From Fimbriiglobus ruber (GTDB taxonomy: Bacteria; Planctomycetota; Planctomycetia; Gemmatales; Gemmataceae), in assembly GCF_002197845.1 (NCBI RefSeq), contig NZ_NIDE01000014.1, positions 1,488,001-1,552,000 on the forward strand: DNA of 64,000 nt, in the 5' to 3' direction. The notes beneath the pieces were generated by a model that saw only the letters and a list, made by a program, of their open reading frames with translations, searched no databases and was not told the origin of the DNA. Below, one piece after another: positions 38,574 through 47,435 of this stretch. A program made the position numbers and the translations under genes. Every line of letters starts with the position of its first letter. Position 1 is the stretch's first letter.

Positions 38574-38846
38574 GGCTCATGAGGCGGTAGAGGTGGAAAG
38601 GCATAACCATCCGGTCGCAATCGCCCCACACGGGCGCTCGGCGCGGGTCTCCGACCCCGCCGCTCTTCGGACCGCAGGTCTCCCGACGCTCGCCCCCCCT
38701 CGGACACCGCCGCCTCCGCCAGGATGGCGTTGGAGACCTGCGGTCCGAAGAGCGGCGGGGTCGGAGACCCGCGCCGAGCGAGTGCGGCGAGCATCGGGAC
38801 GGAAGACCTGCGGTCGGGCCGAAGCACCTCGGCCGCCTCATAAGCC
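38574..38846. mobile_element. 273-bp palindromic MITE with 8-bp target duplication
   Basis: Outer inverted repeats GGCTCATGAGGCGGTAGAGG (38574-38593) and the matching 3' end at 38825-38846 (GGCTTATGAGGCGGCCGAGG read on the minus strand). Inside is a perfect 49-bp inverted repeat (38635-38683 with 38732-38780). The element is flanked by the direct repeat GATTTGTT at 38566-38573 and 38847-38854. It has no transposase. It lies immediately downstream of the MoaD-like remnant. Confidence 0.85.
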
Positions 38847-38859
38847 GATTTGTTTCCGT

Positions 38860-39100
38860 TCACCCCCCTTCCGCGATCACTCCCACGATCCGGAACGGCT
38901 CTTTCCCCGAAACAACCGCGCCGGGTGACGGGGCGCCGGGCGGTTCGGGTGGCGCTGGAGCGTGACGTGTCGCGGATCGTTCCACGCAGCATCGGGTACT
39001 CGGCTTCGAGCGCGTCGAACACCACACGCTGCGTGACCGGGCCATCATCGACGGCCAGCGTCACTTCACCGCCGCCGTTCGCCAGCGTCCGCAAGTGGAT
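38860..39100 (-). pseudogene. Decayed MoaD/ThiS-like protein gene
   Basis: One minus-strand frame reads HLRTLANGGGEVTLAV and VFDALEAEYPMLRGTIRD, the beta-grasp pattern of MoaD-type sulfur carriers. After TIRD the frame breaks, and another frame supplies the typical end PSPGAVVSGKEPFRIVGVIA with a terminal double Gly. A stretch of about 20 residues between is missing and the N-terminus has no clean start. A MITE sits directly downstream. The family call rests on remembered planctomycete homologues. Confidence 0.55.
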
Positions 39101-39523
39101 TACATGCCTCCATGCCTCCCGGACCAAGAAGCCCCCTGGACTGGGTCCGAGTCGTCCGTGGGACACGCCCCTACCCGGCGACGGACGCCGGTTCGCCTCA
39201 GTCCGGGATGGAAGGACTACTGCGGCCGAGGTGCTGGGCCGGTCGGACCCGGACCACGGATACGACACCCTCGCCCGGATCGTGACGAGTCGGTCCGGTC
39301 CCGACGCGCGGTCGCCTCGCATCGGTTTTTGCGAAACGAAGCCAATTTCGGGCGGGCGACGGGTTCCTCAGTATGCAAGCCGACGTGGGGAAGTCGCGGA
39401 CCCCGGGTGCCCGCCCGGCCCGTGGCCCGCCCGTCACGGGATCATACGTACAGAATAAACGTATCTCGTTGGTAAATCGGGTGGCACCAAGAATGCTGTC
39501 AGCCATCCTGCCTCGGTCGCCGC
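39101..39523. other. Intergenic, nothing recognised
   Basis: About 420 bases between the MoaD-like remnant and the next minus-strand gene. Open frames here lack any recognisable domain. The region may hold further decayed sequence of the same locus. Confidence 0.4.
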
Positions 39524-40183
39524 TCACTCCTTCCCCAAAAGCAAATCCACCGCCCAACACCCGCGCGCGTGCGGCCCCGGCCCCCGGCAGTGCTGAAGGA
39601 TTTCCTCGTTGTCGCATCCGGCGTCTTGGAGGGCGTCGGCGAGGATGGGCAGGCGGTCGAAAGTACGGTCGGCGTAAATGCCGGTGGCGAGTACATGGAC
39701 ACTGGAAGTGAGACAGGAGGGATCGATGGTCGAGGGGCGGAAGGGATTGCCGAAGATGTCTCGGAGGTCGACCGCTTGCTTCAAACACTCCGATAGCCGC
39801 TTGTGTTCCCAAGCGGGGTTAAGAGCTTCGCTCAACTGGTGCGCCTCAGTTTCGTTAGCAACTGCCCAGGTTGCCTGTCGAGCGGTTCTGTCAGGATAGT
39901 CGGGAAACGAGCACAGCGAATTGTACGCTGCGTTAGCGGCATTGTCGGGCATGTATTGTGCCTCAACCATTACGCCCCAGCGTTCATCATCTGTTACCTG
40001 CTCATCTGACATGCGTTCGGCTGTTGCCACTGCATTCTGACTGCCTTCTTCCGTGATGAGATGCCAGATACGACGGCAGCACGCACAAGCAAATAGCCGC
40101 AACTTACGGTCGCTCGCTTTGCCCGACAGGAACTCCAGCATCGGCGTCGGGTCGGTCGCCGTAAGCCATTCCGCTTCGGTCAT
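39524..40183 (-). CDS. Conserved Gemmataceae protein (MTEAEWLTATDPTPMLEFL family)
   Basis: The 219-residue protein begins MTEAEWLTATDPTPMLEFL, then KLRLFACACCRRIWHLI, and ends with DIFGNPFRPSTIDPS, LPILADALQDAGCDNEEIL and a CRGPGPHARGCWAVDLLLGKE block. This family is highly expanded in Gemmataceae genomes and has no assigned function. The conserved cysteines (CACC) are notable. The ATG at 40183 is chosen because the conserved sequence starts there. It sits beside two TIGR02996 genes on the same strand, a recurrent neighbourhood for this family. Confidence 0.75.
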   Translation of the reverse strand: MTEAEWLTATDPTPMLEFLSGKASDRKLRLFACACCRRIWHLITEEGSQNAVATAERMSDEQVTDDERWGVMVEAQYMPDNAANAAYNSLCSFPDYPDRTARQATWAVANETEAHQLSEALNPAWEHKRLSECLKQAVDLRDIFGNPFRPSTIDPSCLTSSVHVLATGIYADRTFDRLPILADALQDAGCDNEEILQHCRGPGPHARGCWAVDLLLGKE

Positions 40184-40272
40184 GGTTCCCTTCCGAACCG
40201 CCTTTCGCAGGCTGGCAGTCGGCTCGGAGGCGAGACGAATCCCCGAAAGCCGGCCGTCAGCTTGACACGAGG

Positions 40273-40818
40273 TCACTCCCCCGGGTTCGGGCGGATGAGC
40301 CTGCCCACGGTCATTAAACGCACTTCCGACAGGTCGTGCGGCTTTCGTTCGACGCGGCAGTCTACGGCGACGCAGCGGCCGCGGTTCGCGTGGTTTCGGG
40401 CGGCCGCGATCGTTTTGCTGTAGTAAACGTTTTGCTGGCAGCCCTCGCAGAAGCGGACGTTGTTGTTACCAGTCGGTTGTAAATCCTCCCACCGCTTGTC
40501 GCAGATGAAGTCGAACACGAAAGTCATCCGCCTCGGTTGCGCACGCTTGCCCGCGCAGTTCTCAACGGCCAGATAGCTGACCACGGCGAGCCATTCGGCC
40601 GGCAAGTTGGCGGCGAGTGTTTGCAGCTTCTTTTCGAGTTGCTTCTTTTGTTCGCCATCCTCGGTCGTCGCGAATTGACACGTCACGCGGAGGAACGCGG
40701 CTTTGGCCGCGCAGGCCGGGTCGTTCTGTTCGTCGAGCCAGTCGGCATAGACCAGGCGGGTCGTGTTGTCGGCCGGGAATGCGGCCAGGCGGTTCAGGAA
40801 GCCATTTTCATCGGTCAT
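40273..40818 (-). CDS. TIGR02996 domain protein, copy 2
   Basis: The 181-residue protein opens with the TIGR02996 motif FLNRLAAFPADNTTRLVYADWLDEQ, followed by a helical segment and a C-terminal domain containing VRFCEGCQQNVYYSKTIAAA and GRCVAVDCRVERKP. The CxxC and the later cysteine suggest a metal site. It is a tandem paralogue of the gene at 40857. The function is unknown; in planctomycetes the motif usually heads variable repeat proteins. Confidence 0.8.
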   Translation of the reverse strand: MTDENGFLNRLAAFPADNTTRLVYADWLDEQNDPACAAKAAFLRVTCQFATTEDGEQKKQLEKKLQTLAANLPAEWLAVVSYLAVENCAGKRAQPRRMTFVFDFICDKRWEDLQPTGNNNVRFCEGCQQNVYYSKTIAAARNHANRGRCVAVDCRVERKPHDLSEVRLMTVGRLIRPNPGE

Positions 40819-40856
40819 GCGGTCGCCCTCGGAAACGACGGGAATGAAAATGGTGG

Positions 40857-41492
40857 TCAGTCGCCCTCGCCGCGCTCCCTTCGTTGCCGCTCCCGCTCGA
40901 CCGAGACGGGGTCGGGTTGTGACCTCTCCGTAATGCGCTGGTAAGCCCGGGAGTTCGGCAAGACTTTCCCCAGTAACATGGGAGGAGGCTGCAAATCCCG
41001 CGGCTTGCGTTCGATCCCGCAGTCCACGGCGACACAGTGGCCGACTCGCGCATGGCGGCGGGCGCCCATGATGGTGTCACAGTAGTAGACCTCCTGGCGA
41101 CATCCCTCACAGAAGCGGACCGCGTTGTCGTCGGTGACTCGCATATCTTCCCACCGTTTGCCGCACACGAACTCGAAGTCGAGCGAGATTCGCGTCGACT
41201 GCCCGGACGGTTCTCGCCGCGACCGGCAGTTTTCAACGGGCAGGTGGCTCACCACCGCGAGCCAATCGGTGGGCAAGGTGGCGGCGAGTGCTTGCCGCCT
41301 CTTTTTGAGTTGTTTCATGCCCTTGCTCTTGCGGGGCATCCTTAAGAGCTGACACGTCACGCGGAGGAACGCGGCCTTGGCCGCGCAGGCCGGGTCGTTC
41401 TGTTCGTCGAGCCAGTCGGCGTAGACCAGACGGGTCGTCTTGTCGGCCGGGAACGCGGCCAGGCGATTCAGGAAGCCGGCTTCGTCGGTCAT
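40857..41492 (-). CDS. TIGR02996 domain protein, copy 1
   Basis: A paralogue (211 residues) of the 40273 gene with the same order: FLNRLAAFPADKTTRLVYADWLDEQ at the N-terminus and VRFCEGCRQEVYYCDTI with VGHCVAVDCGIERKPRDL at the C-terminus, plus an Arg/Glu-rich tail. The start is placed at the ATG at 41492 (MTDEAGFL). The gap to copy 2 is 38 bp, so the pair are probably cotranscribed. Confidence 0.8.
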   Translation of the reverse strand: MTDEAGFLNRLAAFPADKTTRLVYADWLDEQNDPACAAKAAFLRVTCQLLRMPRKSKGMKQLKKRRQALAATLPTDWLAVVSHLPVENCRSRREPSGQSTRISLDFEFVCGKRWEDMRVTDDNAVRFCEGCRQEVYYCDTIMGARRHARVGHCVAVDCGIERKPRDLQPPPMLLGKVLPNSRAYQRITERSQPDPVSVERERQRRERGEGD

Positions 41493-41634
41493 GGCGGTCG
41501 CCCTCGGGGCCTCACGGATTTTACCCGGAATCACCTTATGGACGGACGACGATCTTCTTCGACAGGTTCGGGGCAGCCGTCCGACTGGTTCGATACCCAG
41601 ACGAGACGGCCGCTCTCAGCTGATTTGACGGGCT

Positions 41635-44600
41635 TTACACCTTCCGCAGTGCGATCGCCAGCGCGTGGCCGTCCACCTTCACGTTGGCCGCGTGGGCGTC
41701 GGCCGGCGGAGTCGCGCACCACTCGATCGCCTGCGTCTCGGCCGCGATGGGCGACCGGTGGGCCGTCATTGCCTTCTGGAGGGCGTCCGATTCCGTGGAC
41801 AGGTAGAGGGCGATCTTGTCCGCCACGTCGAGCCCGGCATCTTTCCGCGCGTCTTGCACGAAGCGAACGATGTCGCGGGCCAGCCCCTCGGCCTTCAGCT
41901 CGGGCGTGATCCGCGTGTCGAGCATCACCTGGGTGTTCTTGTCCGCGACGCCGATCCAGCCCTCGGGGGCGACGAACTCGATGGCGATGTCGGCCGGCTG
42001 GAGTTCGACGCCGGTTAGGACTATCACGCCCGTCTTGCGCATCTCTTCGTTCACCTTCGCTCCGTCGAGCGTCGTGAGGAGCGCTTCCGCCTCCTTGCCC
42101 TTGGCCCCGAGCTTGGCGTTCGCGGTCTTTTTGTTGAGCCTGGCCACGACCCGCAGCATCGGCCCGGTGGTCTTGTCGTGGAGCGTGACCGCCTTCACGT
42201 TCAACTCCTCGCGCAACTGGTCCGCGAACCGCTCGACCGCCCGCTTCTCGGCGTCCGACCCGGGTGATACGCGCAGCTCCGCGAGCGGCTGCCGGCCCCG
42301 CGTCTTGGCCGCGTTCCGGGCCGCGCCGCCGAGGGTGACGAGGTCCAGCAGCGCGTCCATGTCGGCCGACAGGTCGGCGTCGACCTGGCCGGGATCAGCC
42401 GTCGGGTAGTCGCAGAGGTGGACGCTTTCCGCGTCCGCGGGCGTGCGCAGGTTCTGCCAGATGACCTCGCTGAGGAAGGGGACCACGGGCGAGAAGAGCT
42501 TGCAGAGCGTCGTGAGGACTTCGTACATCGTCTGGTACGCGGCGAGCTTGTCCTTGCGGCCCGCGTCGTCCAGCTCGGTGTTCTTACTCCAGAAGCGGTC
42601 GCGGTTGCGGCGGACGTACCAGTTGCTCAGCCGGTCATCGACGAACCGCTCGGCTTCCAGGCAGAAGCTCATCACGTCGAACTTCTCGAACGCGGTCCGG
42701 GCGGTCGTGATGAGTCCCTGGAGGTCGGAGACGATCCAGCGGTCGATGTCCGCCCGCTCGGCCACCGGCACCTTGGCCGCAGTCGGGTCGAAGCCGTCGA
42801 GCCGGGCGTAGTTGGCGAAAAAGGCGTAGCAATTCCAGAGCTTGATGATGAACTTCGCCCGAACCTCGTTCGCGGGCTCGGGGCCGAAATTCAAGTTCTT
42901 GGCCGGGTCATGGCGGGAATAGAGCCACCGCATCACATCCGCGCCGATAGCCGCGAACGACGTGCGCTTCCCCTTGGCGTCGGTGAGGCTCCCGCCCTCG
43001 TCGGCCGCGGCCACGAACTCGATCGAATTCCCCATGCTCTTGCTCATCGCCTGCGCGTACTGGTCCTTGACCAGCCCGTGCCCGAGCAGCGTCTTGAACG
43101 GCGGTTCACCCTCGCCCATCATCGTGCTGAGCGCGAGGAGGGCGTAGAACCAGTTGCGGAACTGGCCGGGGAAGCTTTCGGTGATGAAGTCGGCCGGGTA
43201 CCACTCCCGCCAGTACGCGCGGTCGGTGTTGTACTTCATAGTGCTGAACGCCACGATCCCGGCGTCGAGCCACGGGTTGCCCACGTCCGGAACGCGGGAC
43301 ATCAGGTTCCCGGTCTTCGGGTTGCGGATCTTGACCTTGTCCAGATACGGCCGGTGCGGCGAGTGGCCGTCGAACTCCTCCCACCCCTCGACCGCTCGCG
43401 CCTTCAATTCCTCGAAGCTGCCGATCACCTCGAAGTCGCCGGTCGCCTCGTCCACCCAGATGGGTAGCGCGAGGCCCCAGTATCGCTTTTTGGAGATCAT
43501 CCAGTCGCCCATGTTCCAGAGCCAGTCTCGCTCACGAGCTCGGCCGTTCAGCGACTCGGGCAGGAACGTGACCTGGGCGGCCACCTTCATGATCGCGCCG
43601 CGGAAGCCTTCTTCCGTGTTCCGCGGGCCCATGTTGATGAACCACTCGTCCACGAGCCGGTAGAGCAGTTCGGTCTTGCACCGCCAGCAGTGTGGGTAGC
43701 GGTGGACGTACCGCTCGGTGACGAACAGGCGGTCGTTCGCTTTCAGTAATTCAAAGACGCGGTCGGCCGTGGTGGGGTCGGCGGCGTTCAGGCCAGTGAG
43801 TGAACCGAAGCCTTCGACGAAACAGCCGGCGTCGTCGATCGGGGCGACCGGCGGCAGACCGCTCTCCTTGCCCCATACGAAGTCGATCTGACCGCAGCCC
43901 GGGGCGGAGTGGACGATCCCAGTCCCCTCGGATTCGGTCACGTCCTTGCCGCCGTTGATGACGCGGTGCGATTCGGCCGCTGTTCGCGCGGGGCTCCAGC
44001 CGCGGTCCTTGACCACGCGGGCGGCCGCGGGCGGGTAGCCGTACTGGTGCTGCTGCGCGGGCAGGTCGTCGAACGGGCCGACGTACTCCCAGCCGAGCAT
44101 CTCCTCGCCCTTGACCTCGCCGACGACTTCGTAGCCGTCCTTGCCGGCCTTCGATTTGAAGTGCTGCTCGATGCTCGACAGGTGCGGCACGCCGTCGATC
44201 CAGTCCCGCTTGCCCTTCTTGGCCGTCGGCTCGTCGTCCTCGCCGTCGCCGCCGCCCGACTCCATGCGGTTCAGCTTGAACGCCCCCTTGGCGACGTAGT
44301 ACAGCTCGCCCTTCAGCTTCACCTGCAGGTACGTCAGTTCCGGGTTGACGGCCGCGCCGACGTTGCTGGTCAACGTCCACGGTGTCGTCGTCCAGACGAG
44401 TAGGTTTTCGCCGGGGCGGTCTTTGAGCGGGAACTTGACGAATACGGCCCGGTGTTCGACGTTCTTGTACCCTTCTTTCATCTCCTGCTCGGAGATGCCG
44501 ACGCCGCACCGCCCGCACCACGGCATGACGTCGTAGCCGCGGTAGATGAGGCCCTTGTGGTGGCACTTCTGGAGGAAGCTCCAGATCGTGTAGTTGTTCT

Positions 44601-45156
44601 CCCGGGACATGGTGAAATACGACTTCCGCTCGTCGACCGGCTTGGCCCAGTCGGCGTCCGTGCGGTCCCAGTCCATCCAGTACCCGAGGCGGACGGATTG
44701 CTCGGTCTGCACGCGGGCGAACTTGTCGACCCGGTCCTTGCAGAGCTGCACGAACTTCGCGACGGACGCCTCGCGGTCGCCCGGAACGAGGTTTTCGATG
44801 TCCCGTTTGGACTTGAGCCCGAGTTCCTTTTCGACCTCGACCTCGACCCACAAGCCCTGGCAGTCGAACCCGTTTTGGTAGCGGAGTTCGTGCCCGGTCA
44901 TGGCGAAGTAGCGATTGTAGGCGTCCTTGTACGTCCGGCCCCAGGCGTGGTGGACGCCCATCGGGTTGTTGGCCGTGATCGGGCCGTCGAGGAACGACCA
45001 CTTCTTCTTGCCCGCGTTCAGCTTGCGCCGCTTCCCGAAAATGTCCGCCCGCTGCCAGAAATCGAGTATCGCGCGCTCGAACGCCGGGAAATCGACGTTC
45101 TGCGTTTCGACCTTCTCGAACGGGCGGACGGCCTGCGGTTTCGCGACTTCGGACAC
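41635..45156 (-). CDS. ileS: Isoleucyl-tRNA synthetase
   Basis: A class I aminoacyl-tRNA synthetase of 1,173 residues charging tRNA-Ile. The HIGH-type motif is GVHHAWGRT near residue 66, the KMSKS-type motif is AQAMSKSMGN, and the editing and zinc-like segments are CGRCGVG and CWRCKTELLYRLV. The length and motif style are those of the longer, eukaryote-like IleS clade rather than the 940-residue E. coli type; that clade is often less sensitive to mupirocin, which is established for the family, not tested here. It ends close to the TIGR02996 genes on the same strand. Confidence 0.96.
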   Translation of the reverse strand: MSEVAKPQAVRPFEKVETQNVDFPAFERAILDFWQRADIFGKRRKLNAGKKKWSFLDGPITANNPMGVHHAWGRTYKDAYNRYFAMTGHELRYQNGFDCQGLWVEVEVEKELGLKSKRDIENLVPGDREASVAKFVQLCKDRVDKFARVQTEQSVRLGYWMDWDRTDADWAKPVDERKSYFTMSRENNYTIWSFLQKCHHKGLIYRGYDVMPWCGRCGVGISEQEMKEGYKNVEHRAVFVKFPLKDRPGENLLVWTTTPWTLTSNVGAAVNPELTYLQVKLKGELYYVAKGAFKLNRMESGGGDGEDDEPTAKKGKRDWIDGVPHLSSIEQHFKSKAGKDGYEVVGEVKGEEMLGWEYVGPFDDLPAQQHQYGYPPAAARVVKDRGWSPARTAAESHRVINGGKDVTESEGTGIVHSAPGCGQIDFVWGKESGLPPVAPIDDAGCFVEGFGSLTGLNAADPTTADRVFELLKANDRLFVTERYVHRYPHCWRCKTELLYRLVDEWFINMGPRNTEEGFRGAIMKVAAQVTFLPESLNGRARERDWLWNMGDWMISKKRYWGLALPIWVDEATGDFEVIGSFEELKARAVEGWEEFDGHSPHRPYLDKVKIRNPKTGNLMSRVPDVGNPWLDAGIVAFSTMKYNTDRAYWREWYPADFITESFPGQFRNWFYALLALSTMMGEGEPPFKTLLGHGLVKDQYAQAMSKSMGNSIEFVAAADEGGSLTDAKGKRTSFAAIGADVMRWLYSRHDPAKNLNFGPEPANEVRAKFIIKLWNCYAFFANYARLDGFDPTAAKVPVAERADIDRWIVSDLQGLITTARTAFEKFDVMSFCLEAERFVDDRLSNWYVRRNRDRFWSKNTELDDAGRKDKLAAYQTMYEVLTTLCKLFSPVVPFLSEVIWQNLRTPADAESVHLCDYPTADPGQVDADLSADMDALLDLVTLGGAARNAAKTRGRQPLAELRVSPGSDAEKRAVERFADQLREELNVKAVTLHDKTTGPMLRVVARLNKKTANAKLGAKGKEAEALLTTLDGAKVNEEMRKTGVIVLTGVELQPADIAIEFVAPEGWIGVADKNTQVMLDTRITPELKAEGLARDIVRFVQDARKDAGLDVADKIALYLSTESDALQKAMTAHRSPIAAETQAIEWCATPPADAHAANVKVDGHALAIALRKV

Positions 45157-45410
45157 GAGCGGAACTCCTCAATCAACGGACGGCGGGGAGGCACCTGGAT
45201 ATCTTAGTGGAAGAGCCAAAAGGGGCTTGCCAAGGAGGCGCGGCCGACGAAAAGAGAGCGATGGCGGCGCGCGGCCTTCTTGAAATGACGCCGTTGATCG
45301 CGGAGGGGTTCGCGGGGTGGGAACTGCCGGGGAAAGTACATGCACTGCCGCACCGCGCGGACAATGGCCGTAGCCGTTCACTTCTTAAGGCAGTTGTTGT
45401 TTTGCTGAAA

Positions 45411-45705
45411 TTACTTTGTCGTCGGAAGTGGCGAGAAAGGAAGAACTTCGGCCTTTCGGATCTGTACAGCTGCTTTCTTACCGTTCACATGAAATCCTGA
45501 GTAACCTTTGGTCGGTCTTTTTTCGTCTTCATCCGTGAATTCCGTGACAATCTTGCCGTTAATCTTGACCGTAAACACATTACCCCGGGCGATGATTTCG
45601 ACCGTCATCCAGTCGTTCGCAGGCGGATTCGGCCCGTCGGCCTTTTTCATGAGCATGCCACCACGCCCCACGGTCCCGGCGAAAACGTTCTTATCTCGTA
45701 ACCCA
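45411..45705 (-). pseudogene. C-terminal fragment of a DUF1080 (3-keto-disaccharide hydrolase-like) protein
   Basis: The fragment reads NVFAGTVGRGGMLMKKADGP, WMTVEIIARGNVFTVKINGK, TEFTDEDEKRPTKGYSGFHV, the C-terminal half of the concanavalin-like DUF1080 fold common in planctomycete secreted glycan enzymes. The 5' side is replaced at about 45706 by the transposase fragment in the opposite orientation, so the gene has lost its signal peptide and N-terminal half. Confidence 0.72.
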
Positions 45706-45713
45706 TCAGCCCG

Positions 45714-46127
45714 GTGAAGTTGGTTTGTCGGGGAGTTTACTTGGACAACGGGCCCCAGAACGCCGGGACGCGAACCCAGTTCGTCAAGCGGATGGTTGCC
45801 CTGGCCGACCGGTTGGGGGTGGAGATCCGGCTCGTCTACTACCCCCCGTATCACAGCAAGTACAACCCGATCGAACGGTGCTGGTCGTCGTTGGAGCAAA
45901 AGTGGGGTGGGTCGCTCCTGACTAGCCTGGACGTGATCCTCGCGAATGCCCGACGGATGACATGGGACGGTCAGTCGCCGACCGTGGGGCATGTGGACCG
46001 CGAGTATCCGACGGGGGTGCGGGTCACCAAGGCCGAGATGAAACCAGTCGAGGCCCGCTTGGAGAGGTCCAAGACATTACCCAAGTACGACATCACAATT
46101 CGGCCACGACAGCCCATCGGCGGGTAA
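45714..46127 (+). pseudogene. C-terminal fragment of an ISAzo13-type transposase
   Basis: The fragment contains VYLDNGPQNAGTRTQFVKRM, then PPYHSKYNPIERCWSSLEQK and MTWDGQSP, the end of the DDE core and C-terminal region of ISAzo13-like transposases. The N-terminal two thirds are missing and the frame merges into DUF1080 remnant sequence. The true fragment starts near 45735. The right IS end should lie after 46127, but a clear inverted repeat is not visible. Confidence 0.75.
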
Positions 46128-46290
46128 ATTATCACCTGCCGAACGCCTAACCTCGTAGTCGCGAACCCTAATCCGTCATAATGTAGCCTAACTGTAGCCA
46201 AACGGCCGAACGCACACGGACGCGCCCGGATAGAAACACCGCAATTTCTTAGCATTCTGGACAACCGCGAACACGGACGAACGCTCGCTA

Positions 46291-46337
46291 CGAGACTTTT
46301 AATCTTGTCGTCGTGGGTTCGATCCCCACCGGGCGCA
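46291..46337 (+). tRNA. tRNA-Lys(TTT), 3' half only (probable att-site remnant)
   Basis: The 3' half is canonical: anticodon stem CGAGA/TCTTG, loop CTTTTAA with anticodon TTT at 46298-46300, a five-base variable loop, T-arm GTGGG-TTCGATC-CCCAC, acceptor strand CGGGCGC and discriminator A46337. The D-arm and 5' acceptor strand are absent immediately upstream. An integrase N-terminal stub follows within 100 bp. This matches the duplicated tRNA 3' end left by an integrative element. It is not a functional tRNA gene as it stands. Confidence 0.75.
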
Positions 46338-46435
46338 CTTAGAATTCAAGGCATTTCCCGACAACCCATTCGGGTTCTGCCCGCGTGTGGCAGAAAATGT
46401 GGCAGAGAACTTCCGACACCCCGGGAGTCTGTCAC

Positions 46436-46603
46436 GTGGCGCACCGACCGAAACCCTTCCACCGCACCGGCCGGGGCTGGTACGTCCAGCTCGGCAAACA
46501 GCAAATCAAGCTCTGTGACGACCAGGAACTCGACGCATTCGTGCAGATGTTCCAGGAGCAATCCCCGCAAACGCGCCGTGAACGGTTCCTCGCCGGTGCC
46601 TGA
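46436..46603 (+). pseudogene. N-terminal stub of a site-specific integrase
   Basis: The 55 residues read HRPKPFHRTGRGWYVQLGKQ, then IKLCDDQELDAFVQMFQEQS, the short N-terminal DNA-binding region seen at the start of many planctomycete tyrosine recombinases. It stops at 46603, so the core and catalytic domains are missing. The upstream text ATGTGGCAGAAAATGTGGCA lies in frame. Its position next to a tRNA 3' half fits an integrase adjacent to its attachment site. Confidence 0.55.
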
Positions 46604-46737
46604 CGCTTTCTAGCTCAAGTCGCATTCGCCATTTCAGGCAATTCGCACGGCCGCGGGTTTTCCCTCCCGCGGATCGGGGCGGGCCGCTACACTAGGGGGA
46701 CGGATATACGACGATCCCACCCCAGAGGCACCTCTCG

Positions 46738-47430
46738 ATGCTTCGGCCCTCTCTTTTTGCCGCCCTCGGCGCGGCGATCGCCATCGTTGCCGCGACGGCC
46801 ACCGGTGCCGACGACAAAACCTCGACCGTGACCGTGGACAAGGCCAAGAAGCTGGTCATCATCCCGGCCAAGATCGCGCCCCGCAAGCTCGCCCACCTCG
46901 ATCAGGTTTACCCGATCGAAGTCATCGCCACCTGGGCGTACCGGGACGGGAAAAAGGGCAAAGCGCACGAGACCGTCGTCATCACCGAGGTCAACCCCAG
47001 CGAAGTTCACAAAGCGCTGGAATCGATCGGGCTGAAGCCGGGCAAGCCGGCGGTCGGCGAGGGGACCAAGGCCGACGGGCCGGACGTGAACGTGTACATC
47101 GAAGTCACGCAGCCGGACGGCACCGCCAAACGGCTCACGATGGACAAGGTTCTCATCGACCCGAAGACCAAGAAGCCGATGCCGAAGGGCGTGAAGTTCA
47201 AGTTCACCGGGTCGGGCATGACCCAACTCGCGCCGGACAAGCCCGAGAAGGTGTACGGGGCCGATCTGACCGGGACGCTCATCGCCATTTTCCCGGTCAC
47301 GGACGAGACGGTGCTGCAAACCAGCCTGACGATGGCCGAGGAGAAATACCTCAAGCTCGAAGTGAATAAAGACGTCTTGCCGAAAGAAGGCGATCCGGTG
47401 AAACTCATCCTCGAAGTTCCGGGGAAATAA
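46738..47430 (+). CDS. Secreted YdjY-domain protein
   Basis: The 230-residue protein has a signal peptide (about residues 1-23, ending TATGA). The mature part has KKLVIIPAKIAPRKLAHLDQ and the HETVVITEVNPSEVHKALES segment typical of YdjY domains, then ADGPDVNVYIEVTQPDG and the beta-rich C-terminus. The function is unknown; YdjY domains in planctomycetes are periplasmic. The next gene begins 5 bp downstream, so the two likely form an operon. Confidence 0.78.
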   Translation: MLRPSLFAALGAAIAIVAATATGADDKTSTVTVDKAKKLVIIPAKIAPRKLAHLDQVYPIEVIATWAYRDGKKGKAHETVVITEVNPSEVHKALESIGLKPGKPAVGEGTKADGPDVNVYIEVTQPDGTAKRLTMDKVLIDPKTKKPMPKGVKFKFTGSGMTQLAPDKPEKVYGADLTGTLIAIFPVTDETVLQTSLTMAEEKYLKLEVNKDVLPKEGDPVKLILEVPGK

Positions 47431-47435
47431 CCGCC

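Noticed and set aside
46222-46337. Possible intron-containing tRNA-Lys using GCGCCCG at 46222-46228 as 5' acceptor
   Set aside because: The 7-base match to the 3' acceptor is present, but no D-stem or D-loop follows, and the 116-base span cannot fold as a tRNA. The pairing is likely chance in G+C-rich DNA.
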